This document shows, one piece after another, positions 48,421 to 61,198 of a DNA stretch of 64,000 bases. The stretch is from NCBI RefSeq assembly GCF_028389875.1, contig NC_084670.1:17083383-17147382 (forward strand). The letters run 5' to 3'. Both the position numbers and the translations under genes were made by a program. Position 1 is the stretch's first letter. Each line of letters begins with the position of its first letter. This stretch comes from Rhea pennata (Eukaryota; Chordata; Aves; Rheiformes; Rheidae). Below the pieces are notes generated by a model. The model was not told the origin of the DNA. It saw nothing but the letters and a program-made list of their open reading frames with translations, and did no database searches.

Positions 48421-51400
48421 CTGAGACTTAATAACAATGAAACGTGGGTTTATATTTACTTAAAATAATACAGTACCTTTTTTATTAATTATATGGAGAT
48501 TACCCAGTGTGGTTAGTTTGTTTGTTTTCCAAAATTTGCCTTGGTAGTTTAGTTTTAGAGCTTTAATATTGATTTCCAAGTTCAATGTAGGGCATCTGAG
48601 GTACTCCGGTCAAACTGAGTTCAGACAGATAAACCTTTTCCCCAAATATAGTTGCAATTCCTTCCCTACTGTTCATGTCATTTTCCCACCTTTTTAAATA
48701 CTTAAGGCTTTGTACTGCTGAGAATAAACCTACCAATGACCCATGTGCCTATTCCAGTTCCCGTTCTTCACAAAGAACGCCATTTACAACAGGAAGATTT
48801 CTCTGGCCCCAATGTGCTGAACTGCAGCAAACCCCAAATTTTGCAAATTTGGTACTAAGTATGCATGACAGTCTGTATCATAGCATGCTGCATCAGTGTG
48901 AAATGCTATTCCAGTATTACTTGTTCGTCAATATATTCGTAGAGTTTCAGAAAAATGAGTGACTGTATCATAATGTAGGTAAGTTACTTGGAACACATAT
49001 TTGGAGCTGTGTAAAAGAGTGTGGCAAGAAGAGTTAGGATTATTCTTTCCTCTCTCCACAAATGCTATTTTGAACAAAATGAGGCACAGTGTTTTAATCA
49101 GAAAATTTCATACAGCCCCTCAGAAACGGCGAGGGCAGGATTTCCCCTCTGCGGCACTGTCGAAGTCACTCCCTTCGCCGCTCGGGAGGGAGCGCCCCTT
49201 CATGCCTGCACCACAGTGGAGACCCGGCGCGTGCGAAAGGCCTGCTCTGCTCCTCACAGGAATCAGAGCTGTGATCAGCTTGAATCACCTCAGCCAGACC
49301 TTTGCTTTGGCATAGCAGTTTCCTAGCTATAGCCTTCGTGTCTCAGGGTCAGCTCAGACAGGATTCATAGTTTTAGCTTGTCGGAGCTTACTATATGATC
49401 TAAAGAACTGACTTAATTTTCTAAGAAATCAATAATTTTTTGCAGTTAATTAGAAGTGAGGTGATTATTTATCTAATAAAACAACCACTATCTGTTGGCT
49501 AGGGGCATGATGTCTTCATCAAAGTCTAGCACATCGAGCAAGCCACCTGAGCAGGCTTGTTAAAATAAGTGTGAGGAAATGGGGCAAAAGTGTAGTGAAT
49601 TTAGCACTGAATGCCCTGAATGTTGTAGAGGCAGCGCTGCATTCAGGACCTCAGAGACAGTGAGAAAACTGCAAGCTTTAATCCTCAAAATTGCATTTAA
49701 ATGACTCTGTGGCACAAGCTACAGAGTGAAAAACAGTTAAAGGAAACGTGGCATCATGCAATTCAACTATCTTTTAATTAAAAGTCTTAATAAAAGAGGT
49801 GTGCTGAAGAAAGAGGCTTCTTTAAACCTCACAGAAGCTCTGCTGTTTACCAGAGTTTATGAGTTAACCTGCTGTACAAGCCTAACAGAACTTTTTGTTC
49901 CTAACTCAGAAACTGAAGACTCCAAAGCCTTACTTTGTTCTTTGTTTAATCTTGGCAATAGCTTCTTATCAAGAGAAGTCTCCCTTTCACTCCTCAGCCA
50001 CGGAACTGGCTGCTTTTTAACTGTATATAATGTGCTCACAATATTGTGCTGGTGCTTCCGAAGGGAGCGGCTTCATTTTTAGTTTACTTTTCAGAAAAGG
50101 AGTTAGCAACCTTTAGAACAAACAAGGCTCCTTGCTAGTAATGCCAGCATGGAAAGATGACCAGGAAATGGAAAAAACCAAACCTGGTTTATCCAGGAGT
50201 TCAAGAATACTGAAGAAAGGAATGTGCTTTCGTTTCCCTGGCCTCCTCCCTAGATTAATTAGTACGTTCATTCTCTGGGCTGGCGTGTCGTTTGCAATAA
50301 TACATCACACAACACTCAACATTTCACGGCATGTCTGTGAGCAGGGCAGGGATTTTGGTAAGTACTGCAACAGTTCCCAAGTCCAAAGCTCCTATGTGTG
50401 GGACTATACCTTTGTAATGAACAGCAATCAAGTAACCTGTTTATCAAGTCACCTGCCTAGTCACATGTTTTCCAATTCCAACTGAAGGATTTCCTAACAT
50501 TTCTCGGATGTAAGAAAATGCAAGATAGAGTTATTCCCTCAACCGCACCACCAGTGGGTTGGTTCCCCCCTCTTTTACCCCCCTTTTTTCACAAATTGAT
50601 GCTACCTTGTTTATAAAACATGATTCCCTACCCTTTTATGCACCATATTTTGCAATATCTACCAGAGTACCTTTCTCTCAAGTGAGTCCCTAGGCAATCA
50701 CTGCCTTACCCAGAGATATATATCCAAGAGAGAGGGAGAGGTGGCAATGTTCCTTGCCACTCTCTCTTGTAAAAGAGCCGTGCTCCTCTCAACCCCCTGC
50801 CACTGGCCTGTCCACGTCCCACTGTGCTGTGGGGTGCTGGCATCCCATGCAGGCAGATCAGGAAGCTGATCCCTCAGCAGAGCAGGAGGGAGCTGCTGCC
50901 TGGGAGCTGGGTTATGATGTTGTGGTGCTACTGAATTTTGCAGGCCCAGCTAAGGAGCCTCCTCGCTTCCTACAGAAGTCTTAGCAGAAGCGGTCATCAT
51001 CTTCATTTCTTACAGAGTAGCAGCGGGTGTTTCTGCCTCTACCTAAGGGGCAGAAGAAAGAGGAGGCAACCCCAAGGCACAGCGAAGCAGCAGGGAGCAC
51101 AGTTCTCCTGAGCAACATCTCACCTCACTGACTGTTCTCGGTGCCCTGTGTTTGGAGGTCATCGATTCAATGTTGGATTTGTTCAGTTTTGACTGAACAC
51201 CTCCCATCGACACAGCAGCTACAGGAATGCAGAGCTTCCCTTAGAACATATCCTCACCTATGTGCATCAGGGCTTCCAGTCATCTTCTTGCTCACCATAA
51301 AACCAGTGGTATTGGTGCTACTCTTTGTTTCCTTATGAATCATTTTTAGCTCCTTGGACTTGAGCTTTCAAGATTATGGAGGCATACCAAGAAGTAATCT

Positions 51401-51900
51401 AAGACAATTCGGTCAGACATCTCAGATATTTATTTGTAGCAGACTGTTTCAATCTTCAAAGGAGACAAAAGTTTAACTTATTCCTCTTTTACTAAGCAGT
51501 CCTTAAATTCACTTGCATTCGTTCCTCTGTCTAGACTTTCTCCTGTGCAGCAAGCTGGGGTCGAGCGCTATTTGCTCCCCAACCCCTGCTCCTTAAACCA
51601 GGCATCTGCTGGGAAATTGCTCTCTCCAGTTCCTAAATTGCTACAGCTCTTCTCCTTACACTGCAAGAGCGGGGAGAGGTCCCAAAATTTGGGCAGGTAC
51701 TACAAGAGGCTGTTCAAGACTTGAATACTGGTGAGAGACCCTAGGGTGAAGGAAAGAGCATGAGGACACCTTACAAGATGGCATTCCTCAGGCAAGGGAA
51801 TGGAAACAATTGATAGAGCACTGTATGTTCAAGTTGCATGTAAACGTAGTTTATTTTCTGTAATTACTTTTCAAGAGGAAGGGACACCCCCAAGCATATA
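48421..51900. other. Intergenic spacer upstream of CLCA2, no supported gene
   Basis: Several open frames of 60-117 codons occur (for example 49756-50082 and 50132-50485 on the plus strand) but none shows splice continuity, codon bias or family resemblance. A GC-richer patch is at 49120-49260. Confidence 0.6.
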
Positions 51901-51924
51901 ACTTCAATTTTCAACAGACTCATA

Positions 51925-52310
51925 GAAGACCTGGTTCTTTATTGGGCCAAAGGCCCCCTCTTGTTGGTGACACGGCCAAGCAGAAATCATGGAAGTCCTG
52001 CTGCCCTGGAAATCCTGCTTTGCAGGGAGCAGAGGTTCGGCCCCCCCTCGACACCAGCTGAGCCCGTACCACAGCTGGGGCTAGCAGGTACCGAACAGCA
52101 CTTGCTGGGATACGGGATGTTGTCAGAAAGTGAGCAATGAGGCCAGTTGGAGCTGTGAGTAGGAGCCTGGATGGATGTAATAAGCCATAATAAATGTGAA
52201 GCCTTCCTCGTCGGGTCACAGCAAGGGTGCCATCCCAGCGGTTCAACTGTAGCGTGGCACAAGAAATTTATCAAACCTCTCAAATTTATCAAACCTCTGC
52301 TTAATCCCCG
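51925..52310 (-). other. LTR-like or 3'-end-like segment upstream of CLCA2
   Basis: On the minus strand a 108-codon frame (52246 to 51920) is overlapped near its end by an AATAAA signal in GGCCCAATAAAGAACCAGG (about 51935-51953). At the other end is a perfect 17-bp direct duplication (AAATTTATCAAACCTCT at 52264-52280 and 52282-52298, plus strand). The arrangement resembles a solo LTR or the 3' end of a retrocopy. I recognise no protein in it. Confidence 0.25.
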
Positions 52311-52419
52311 ACAACCTGGGGGCTACTGGGGCAGTGCTGGGGCACCCCCAGTGCGGGCAGTAGTCCCTGCTGCTCAAAACTCCTGCTTTTCCCCGGTGCG
52401 GTAGCTGACCCGGCGGTTC

Positions 52420-52990
52420 CTCGGCCTGGCGGGCTGCTGCCGAGGCCAGGCCCACGCGTAGCCCCCGTGGGCTCTGTCTCGGGCCGTCGGCAGCGCTTGG
52501 CCGAGGATGCCCACGGGCGGGAGAGCCGCGCCAGGCCAGGCTGGGGCTCACCGCCCGCCGCCCGCCGTCCTCGCCGCTCGCTGCGGGCGCTGCGGCCAGC
52601 GCGCCCGGCGGGGGCTCCGCAGAGGCACCCCGGCGGGGCCGGCAGCCGCCCGCGCCTGCGGAGGCGGCGCAGCGGGGAGGCGCCCGCTCCGGCTGCGCGC
52701 CCGCTGCACTGCGCGGGTGCTGCGTGGGCGCCATGGCCGGCGGCGGCGCGGCGGGGGCCGCGCTGCTGGCGCTGGCGCTGGCGGCGGCGGGGGAGGCGGC
52801 GGCGGTGCTGCGCGACAGCGGCTACGAGGGGCTGGTGGTCGCCGTGCACCCCCGCGTCGCCGAGGACGCGGAGCTCCTCGCCCGCATCCAGGTAGGCGGC
52901 GCGGGCCCGCGGAGCGGGCAGCGGCGGGGTCGGGCGGCGGCGGCCGTGGCCGTGGGGCGGCCCCTCGGCGAGCGGGGCGGCAGGTGCCGA
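52420..52990 (+). promoter_or_regulatory. CLCA2: CpG island over CLCA2 first exon
   Basis: A CpG-dense block centred on the CLCA2 start codon, with GC-rich sequence on both sides of exon 1. No TATA box is evident immediately upstream. A CpG-island promoter is the natural reading; the transcription start is not resolved. Confidence 0.6.
52733..52891 (+). CDS. CLCA2: CLCA2 exon 1: signal peptide
   Basis: Residues 1-53, ending ELLARIQ at donor CAG|GTAGGC (phase 0). Signal peptide is [20 protein letters not shown]-like; the mature part starts around [18 protein letters not shown], like human LQDNGYNGLLIAINPQV. An in-frame GTG lies 9 bp upstream, but the ATG at 52733 is the obvious start. Confidence 0.93.
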
Positions 52991-55900
52991 CACTCTGTTC
53001 TAGCCTCCCCCACCCTTGGTGACTCATTTTATCGATCTCCGAAGCGACTGCCGTTAATGTGCAACGTCCAGCAGAGACGGGAAAATTAATGAGAGGTTCT
53101 AAAGGTTTCCTGGCATGCGAAATCTTGCCGCACCGTAAGGTGGAATCATTACATTTCATTTATCAGGCCATTTAGCGCTTTTTCAATGGAATTTTCTGGC
53201 AACTACTCCTATAAAACACAGATCACTGAACAAACATACCATTAACGCAAGCAACCTGTTCTCTTCGTTGCATGCCCACTAGGAGATGATCAGTGAAGCT
53301 TCTTTCTATTTGCTCAATGCCACAAGAGGCAGAGTGCGTTTCAGGAGCGTGAAGATTCTGGTACCCCCGACGTGGACGGAGAAGAGTTACGAGACTCCCA
53401 AGCACGAGTCCTATGACACGGTAGAGCTCAAAGCCTGTCTTGGGGAATAGAGTGTGATGTGGTCTCTTATACACATTTATTAGTGTACCCAAATGTAGCT
53501 GAGATTTTAAAAGTGACCTTAAAAGTAACCATGTGAGAATGACCCTAAGAAAAGGCAAAACTGTGTTCCATGAACCATTAATAAATATGTAAGTAATGAG
53601 CATCAGCAAACAGAAAAATTTCCTTATAGTCTGTTCTACCTCAGTAATAAGCACCCTCTGTTCTTAACTGTACTAAATTATCATGTCTGCTAAGGGTTGT
53701 GTCGTAATGTTGTTTATCAATAATACCATAGGTCCCTACCATACTCTTGGTTAAAAATGAGAAACAAGACAGTGCTGGGCTGTAACAGCACCAGGTTAAA
53801 TCCATCACAGTCCATAAATGAGATCCTTGTCAGCAGGTTAAGCATTTTAGAAATCTGATCTGTGACTGGCAGACATCCATGTTGATACTCAGTTTTATTT
53901 CTTCACTTGGTTTCATATTTATAACACGTCAGAAATCTTTACTTGTAAGTTCCAATGTTTTTCTTTTTTCTGATGCTTTCTTAACTCATCTTTCCTTTAA
54001 AAACTCCTGGCTCACAATTGTGCTGAAGACAGCAGTAATACTTGTCTAGGTGGAGTTTCAAAGACTCATTAGAGAGGACTTGGCAAGAAATCCAAGAAAA
54101 TCAGAGGAACAAAGACAGCTCATTGCTACAGAGGCAGAATAGAAGTGGAGGTTGCTTCATAACAGTTGGTCAAAACTTTATGTAGCTGCTATCCAGGAAA
54201 TAGGATGCAGAGTAATATGTATTTATCTACTTGCAAAGCCGCTGGTACTTATTGACCAGCCTCACAAGTAACAGATATATGTAGCAGACATGTTACAAAA
54301 TATTCTGTTACAAGACTGTGTAATAGTATCAATAATAATTTACAAAAATGTATTAGCCATCAGAAAAAAAGCCTGTTATCCACCTGAAAGACACTTAGAA
54401 ATCAGAATAGTTTCTCAGCTTACAGGTGGCCACTGGAGATCCTTAGAGCAAGGCAGAAGCTTGCTTTGCTTGAACTTTGTCCCAACATATTTTTCCAACA
54501 CTAGTGTTGACTTCTGCCATGAGAAAACAATAGAAGTTATTTCAGATCTGGCTGATCTGTTCAGTTGAGCTACCAGAGAAAATCAGTTACGTTACTAGCA
54601 ATCCAAAGAGTGAGATTTCTGGTAACAGAGTCCACTTAATTTTTGCAACAGTTCTTCCTAGGTGGTTACATTTGTACTAGAACAAAGGCACATTTTTTAA
54701 CTGAAAGGGCTAATGACTGATAAGGAAAAATGTGTAGAAGTGGTGAATTCTTTTGTTTTGCTGCTCATCTGCTGCTTTTAAATAATAAAAAAAAGCCCTC
54801 TAAAAGACATACCATGGGCTCATATGCATATTACAAGTTGGATGGAGGAGACCTCAGCTAGACAATAAACGTAGTATTACATTTATTAAGAAATAAATGT
54901 AGTATTCTCCCACTTCAAGTCTTCATTATGCTGCCAGGAAATCTACCTGCAATATTGCTGTTAGTCATACTATGGCAGAAGTTAGGAGCTTAGTCATGGG
55001 GTAGGTTGTATTACATGGAGCAGTGCACATAACCCAGAAAATATTTCTACCCTTAATCAAGTTACTATTGTGTATTTTTAGGCAGATGTCATAGTGGCAC
55101 CTCCTTATTGGAAACATGGAGATAACCCGTACACCTTGCAACCTGGAGACTGTGGAAAGATGGGAAAATATATCCATTTCACACCTAACTTCCTAGTAAA
55201 CGATTATTTGATGGATATCTATGGCTCACGTGGTAAATTCCTTTAAACATTTAATTTTCTGGTTTGTCCTCAGTTATGTACAGCAAAAGACAGAAGAATA
55301 CTGAAAATGGCATTGTTTAACACTTTCCCATGCATTTTCTGCAAAACTTTTGTTAAATGCATAAAGCTAGCCTTTTGTTCCTAATTCATTAGTATTATGT
55401 CTAATAGAAAAGGATGCACTGGTTCACTGTGGTTAGTTCCACCTACAACTTTAAATATTTAGTTGCAATTTGATGTGTGCTATACTGTCATGTAAGTTTA
55501 TATTAAAAAGAATCACCATTTCACCATACATTTCTGTGGACTGAATTCTAGCTCAAATACATTATAAAAAGAGAAGCCACTTTTTAAAATACATAAAAGC
55601 TAAGACTTTCAAATGATGTTATTTAAAGTTAGCCACACTTAGCTACCAAAATGAAGTACTTGATATTAAAAATGGCTGATGGTTGCTGGATAGCTGCTGT
55701 GCAGAAAGTCCACTGTATAACTTTGCTGCTTGATTTTGCGTACCGTTGACTGCAGTTCCCGTGTATTCGCCATTCCCTTCTCCCTGCAGGCCGAGTCTTC
55801 GTCCACGAGTGGGCCCACCTTCGCTGGGGGGTGTTCGATGAGTATGACAGCGACAGACCTTTTTATGTCACTGGCCAGAATCAGGTTAAAGTTACAAGGT

Positions 55901-58900
55901 AATTCAGCATTTTATTCCTTCTAGATGCCCATTCTGATGGACTTTAAAAACCTGACTGGTGTGCTTCTACAAACCCTTCAGGTGTCCCTTTTTTTTCCTT
56001 TAGTCCTTATTTTATTCCTCATTAAAAATCTTTCCTACTTTATGAATAGCTCATGTGATTTTCTCCACATCCATCTTTACACATTTGTGTCATTGATGGT
56101 TCAGCAGTGATGGCGAAAATTATCTTTTCCTGAACTGACTCTGGAGGCTAAATCACTTCTGTACTCTGCCACTGGAGAGGAAATGGACCTTGTTCAGAAA
56201 TGCTCCTTCCCCCGCGCTCGTGGTGTTTGTCTGTCTAAGCATTTCCTCCTCACCTCGCCTCTCCCTGTTCTGGGTACACTGCAAACTTTGGTCTTTCTCA
56301 CCTCAGATTCATTTCTTCAGCTTTGCTGCCTCTGCACATCTTTGCCTGTGCTCTCACTATCGAGCTCCGAGTGCCTGGTTCACTGCTTGCTTTTCTTCCC
56401 TGCCTGTATGGCCAAATGGGGCACCAGGAAACAGTTATTAGAGCACTTTTGAGGTGGAACCCTCTGAGCAAGCACCTGCACCTCTGGTAAACCAGGAAGC
56501 CATTTAACAGTTTTCGAGGGTGCAGCAGCATTTTGAAGTGTTAACCACTGAATGAACAAGGCTACTTCTACAACTGTAATACTTCACGTTCATAACTGTA
56601 ATATTTCTTCTCAGTAAATAGATGAAAATGATGGGGAAGTAAAGAAATCAGTGTTTTTTCCTTGAGTCATGTTGCTGTGTACATTCATATATTTCTACAG
56701 TGATAACTTGTTTTGCATAGGCAGAGTGCAGAACACAGTGTAAGCTTCATTAAAATTAGCACTATATCCTGGTGGGGTTTCTAAGTGGAAATACATTCTT
56801 TTTTATCCCTAGGTGTTCCTCTGATCTTACTGGCATCTATGTCTGTGAAAAAAAATCCTGCACTGATGGTAGTTGTGTTATTAATAAGCTAACAGGGCTT
56901 TTTAAGGAAGGATGTGCATTTATTCATGAGAGAAATCAAACTGCAGTATCATCAATAATGTATATGCAAAGTTTATCATCAGTAAGTACAATCACATAAA
57001 AACAATTTCTCTCAATGTTAGGCAAATTTATCATCCTTTTCCTAGAAATGTTACATTTGTTTCAACTTTTATCTGAGTAAACACACTGTAATATATAGTT
57101 ATAATGTAAAATTGAGTTTAGTAATAGCTGATGTCTTGACTATGTACAAGAACCATCAGCGAAGATTCTCTTCCATCCCTATTTTTATTTCTTCTATTCT
57201 TTTGTTGCTTACTTTTGATTTTTGTATATTTGTTTACCATTTGAGGTGGCTGAATTCTGTGATGAACATAACCATAACAGAGAAGCACCCAATCTGCAGA
57301 ATCGGATGTGTGACTACAGAAGCACATGGGAAGTAATTAGAAACTCTACAGATTTTAAGAATAACCCTCCAGTAACCAACACCAGCCACATTACTCCTCC
57401 CTCCTTTTCATTGCTGCAGAAGAGAGACAGAGTGATATGTTTAGTGCTTGATATTTCTAAGAATATAGCTGGGGTAAGTTCGTACTCAGATACATTTCAT
57501 TGCACATTTTACTTTTCTATATTATATTTTCAGACATAGTAGATACCTAAAAATATTCTTCTCTATGCAGAGATGGTGAAGTTTGACTACAGATGCAAGG
57601 AAGCAACTCGGCCTGAGCCAAGTTGACCAAACTCAGGGTTTTCTTTTATTCTGGGTGCAGGAGAATCAAGATCTCTCCTGATATGACTTAGGCCAAGATA
57701 GGGTTGTTGAATACTGACCAGTTGGATATTGGTGGCAAGATTTTGAGAGGAATAAAGGACATTGCTTGTTACACTCCAAGTATATAGGTGGGAGAGCCAG
57801 GATCATGAGGAAGATGGATGTGAGTGGGAAGGGCAGAGAGCAAGATGAGAGGAAAAAAAAAATCCAGAAAAGACATTTTTCTCTTTCAAAGGTCTGAAGA
57901 CAGCTACTACTCAACAGCATACGCATTTGATTACCTAGGGCTGATCTTCAGTAAAATAAGTTGAAGAGTATATTTAGGTTTCTGTAGTCTAATCAAAATT
58001 AATCCTGGAATTTGCAAAAAGGAGTATTTTAGGTAACTTATTTCTCTCAAAAGTTGATATTTTTGCAGAGGAAGTTTAGCTGTTGCTGCATATTTTGCAG
58101 CTTTGATTTTATATACTTACAAAACTGCTTTTAACTCCTTTTATGTGTAGGGTAGCTGGATCAATCGATTGCATCAAGCAGCAGAATTGTATTTACTGCA
58201 AATTGTGGAAGAATATTCTTACGTTGGTATTGTCACATTCAGTCATATAGGAGAGATCAAAACTCACGTGCGTCAGATAGTCAGCGATGATGTACGGAAA
58301 CAGCTTGCTTCATACTTACCTGCAGCTTCAGGGAGCGAGAGAACAAATGTTTGTGCAGGCCTGCAGCTGGCATCTGAGGTGAAGCATTGAGAGCACTATT
58401 TCTGTTTGTACCTCCTTTGTGGATACTTTCATTTTTAATTGTGAGCATTTCTGTTCCTTGGCCACATCAAATATCTTCTATTGATTATTGTATTGTTTGA
58501 AAAGAATTATAGCTTTCCAGTGTACTTATTATACAGGTATCACCTAGTAATAATGAAACGAAAAATAACCAAAATTCACTATTAAAAACTCTGTATCTTT
58601 TAAAAAAAAGCATTATATGATCTTTGCAATGATTTAAAATTTTATATATACATATATAGAAAATTTTAATGATACATATGTTAAAATTTTTTAATTTTAG
58701 CAGTTCATACTTCTATGAGCTATATAAACTTTACTTTCTACTGTTCAGGTTGCCATTTTGTTTATAAATTCTAAAAAAAATGATGCTGGCATTCTCAGCA
58801 GTTCTGCTGCCTGTGAGTAATCAGGATTTTATCTGCTAACTTCAACTTATCTTCTCTAAAGCTACATTTTAATTGTTCTTTTTAGTCTTGTTTTGCAATA

Positions 58901-61162
58901 TCAATTTGTTAACATGCTCTTATTGATGCATTTTTCAGCCTTTCTGGTATTAAGATCAAATGGTCCCTGTTTCAGTTTACTGCTGCCTGATGATTGAGTA
59001 CTGCAGTAGCTCAGCAAATACTTCACAAGAAATTTAGTCATCCTGCCACCAAGGCAAAAAACTTTGTCAGAGAGATGAGGCAGAAGTCATGGAGTGAAAA
59101 TGTTCCTTCTCCTCTGATTTTAATTCATCTTCTGTGCTAGTGAAAGTCTGCAGTCTCAGCCTTCTACCATGAGGATTTGTGTCTGTACAAATACCTGAGA
59201 GGAAGCGAAGTAAAGGAGGTGTTCATGGTATTGCTCCTTGTCAAGCACACATATACACCATATTCTGATTTTAGTCTCTGTTATTTCTATACCCATACAG
59301 TGGTTAAACTTCATGGCATTTGTTCTGATTAACTTTCTGTTGAGGAAAGTGTCAGTCAATTACAAGGCAGATTGTACTACTTATTGCTTCTGTTAATACC
59401 AGTCCTTCTGCCTCAGGTCATCAGGAAGAAAGATGGAAATATATATGGATCTGAAATTATACTGGTGACAGGTGGACAGGACAGTAGTATGAAGAAGTGT
59501 TTTTCTGATATGGTTAACAGTGGATCAGTCATTCATACAATTACTGTTGGATCTTCTGCTGCTAAGGAAATCGAACAGTTTTCCAAAGAGACAGGTAAAT
59601 TTGAGTCCTGAAAACATTCAGCTCAGATATGTCTAGTAAACTCAGTGTATGTGTAAATGTGTGTGAAATTGAGAACTTGCCAATGCATTTCTTCTTTGAA
59701 CAATCTCAGTGAGTCTCAGTGGTATAGTTTGTTGTTCATGAAAAGTACATAAGAAAAGCAGCTGTAGTGCCAATAGAGTAAAATTCCTTATGAAAAAGTC
59801 TTTGTCTCCGCTCAATAATGGTAGTGGATCGACTGATCTAAAAAAAGATGGAAAACCAATGATAGAGGCAACTAGATCGAAAAGAAGTTGTCTAGGTCCT
59901 AGACTTTAATAGATATTAGGATGTAGCAAAATCAATGAGAATTAAGAATCTAAATTACTTAATTTTGCAGGACAAACTGCTATGTATGAACAGCTTTTAG
60001 TTAATTCATAGACTTAAGTTGTTAATTTCTAATATTTGTCATATATACCACTATTTCTATCCTAAGTGTTCACATATTTCATCAATATCTATATTGCAAA
60101 ATTCTTAAGTGTTATTTTTTTCCTGAAATTCTTGGAATTTTTTAATGTGCAAAGAACCCTAACATTTCACTGCAAATATTTAGCCTTTTGCCTTTATCTT
60201 GAATTGATTAGAAAATTAGGGCTTACAGTAGTATCTTCTGTCCTTTTATTAGGTACCTTTTCTAAGTAATTAAAAAAAAAGTCTACCTTAAAAATAAGCT
60301 TAAACTCCTTTCAGATATTTGAAAGTAACATGATACATTATTTGATTTTATCCCGAGTATCTCAGTAAAACTTACTTTAGCTTATAAGGCTGATTTAAGG
60401 TGCATTTAAGTGGGATTAAAGGAGACATTTATAGTCCTTGTTTGTTGTTTGAACAGGGCTGAATCTTACTCTGTAAATGAATGTGTATTAGAGGGTAAGA
60501 GCTGGAGATTAAGGCACAAATTTTCAAATGTGTCTGCTAATTGTTCTTTTGGTCCTCTTTGTATAGCTGGAAGAAGAACACAGCTCTTATTCACTCACAT
60601 AGGCACTTTTAAAAAGCTGGCCTTGAGTGTGTGTCTCGAAAATAATCTTCATTCATGCAAGTGGCCTAGATAGGCCTTCAACTTGATACGCTGTTCTACT
60701 TGGTTAGAATTGTAGCAGTGGATTTGTAGCACTACCAGGATATTTTCTTAAAGCAACGTGAAATAATTTCTAAAAAGTCCTTACAGAGTAGTAAGCTCGT
60801 GTTGTCATGTGAATTCAAGCGGCATTTCAAAGCTGCTAGGATAACTTTTACTAATAAGATGGTTAGTGTTCACAGGTGGTGGGAGTGGCTGTCCTCCTTT
60901 CCTGATACCACTGCGAGCTTTTTGGTAGGACTTGCATCTTGTGAATCTAATCAAGACTCTTGTATTATGTGTAATATGAAATAACTACATTTGAAATAAA
61001 ACATGTGCTCTGCTTCAGGAGGGTTGAAGTTTTTTGTCCCAGAAAGACTGGACTTCAGTGACTTACTGGATGTTTTTAGTGGAATTTTGTCCAGAAGTGG
61101 AGATACTTTCAATCAATCTATTCAGGTTTGTCTTATAAGCACAGCTAATGTTTTTGTTTCCT

Positions 61163-61198
<36 letters not shown>

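Noticed and set aside
49756-50485. Two plus-strand frames of 108 and 117 codons in the spacer
   Set aside because: No recognisable domain, no splice or promoter context; lengths are within chance for the region.
52301-53159. Minus-strand and alternative plus-strand frames over the CLCA2 first exon
   Set aside because: Composition-driven shadows of the CpG island; only the plus-strand frame from 52733 continues through splice sites into a recognisable protein.
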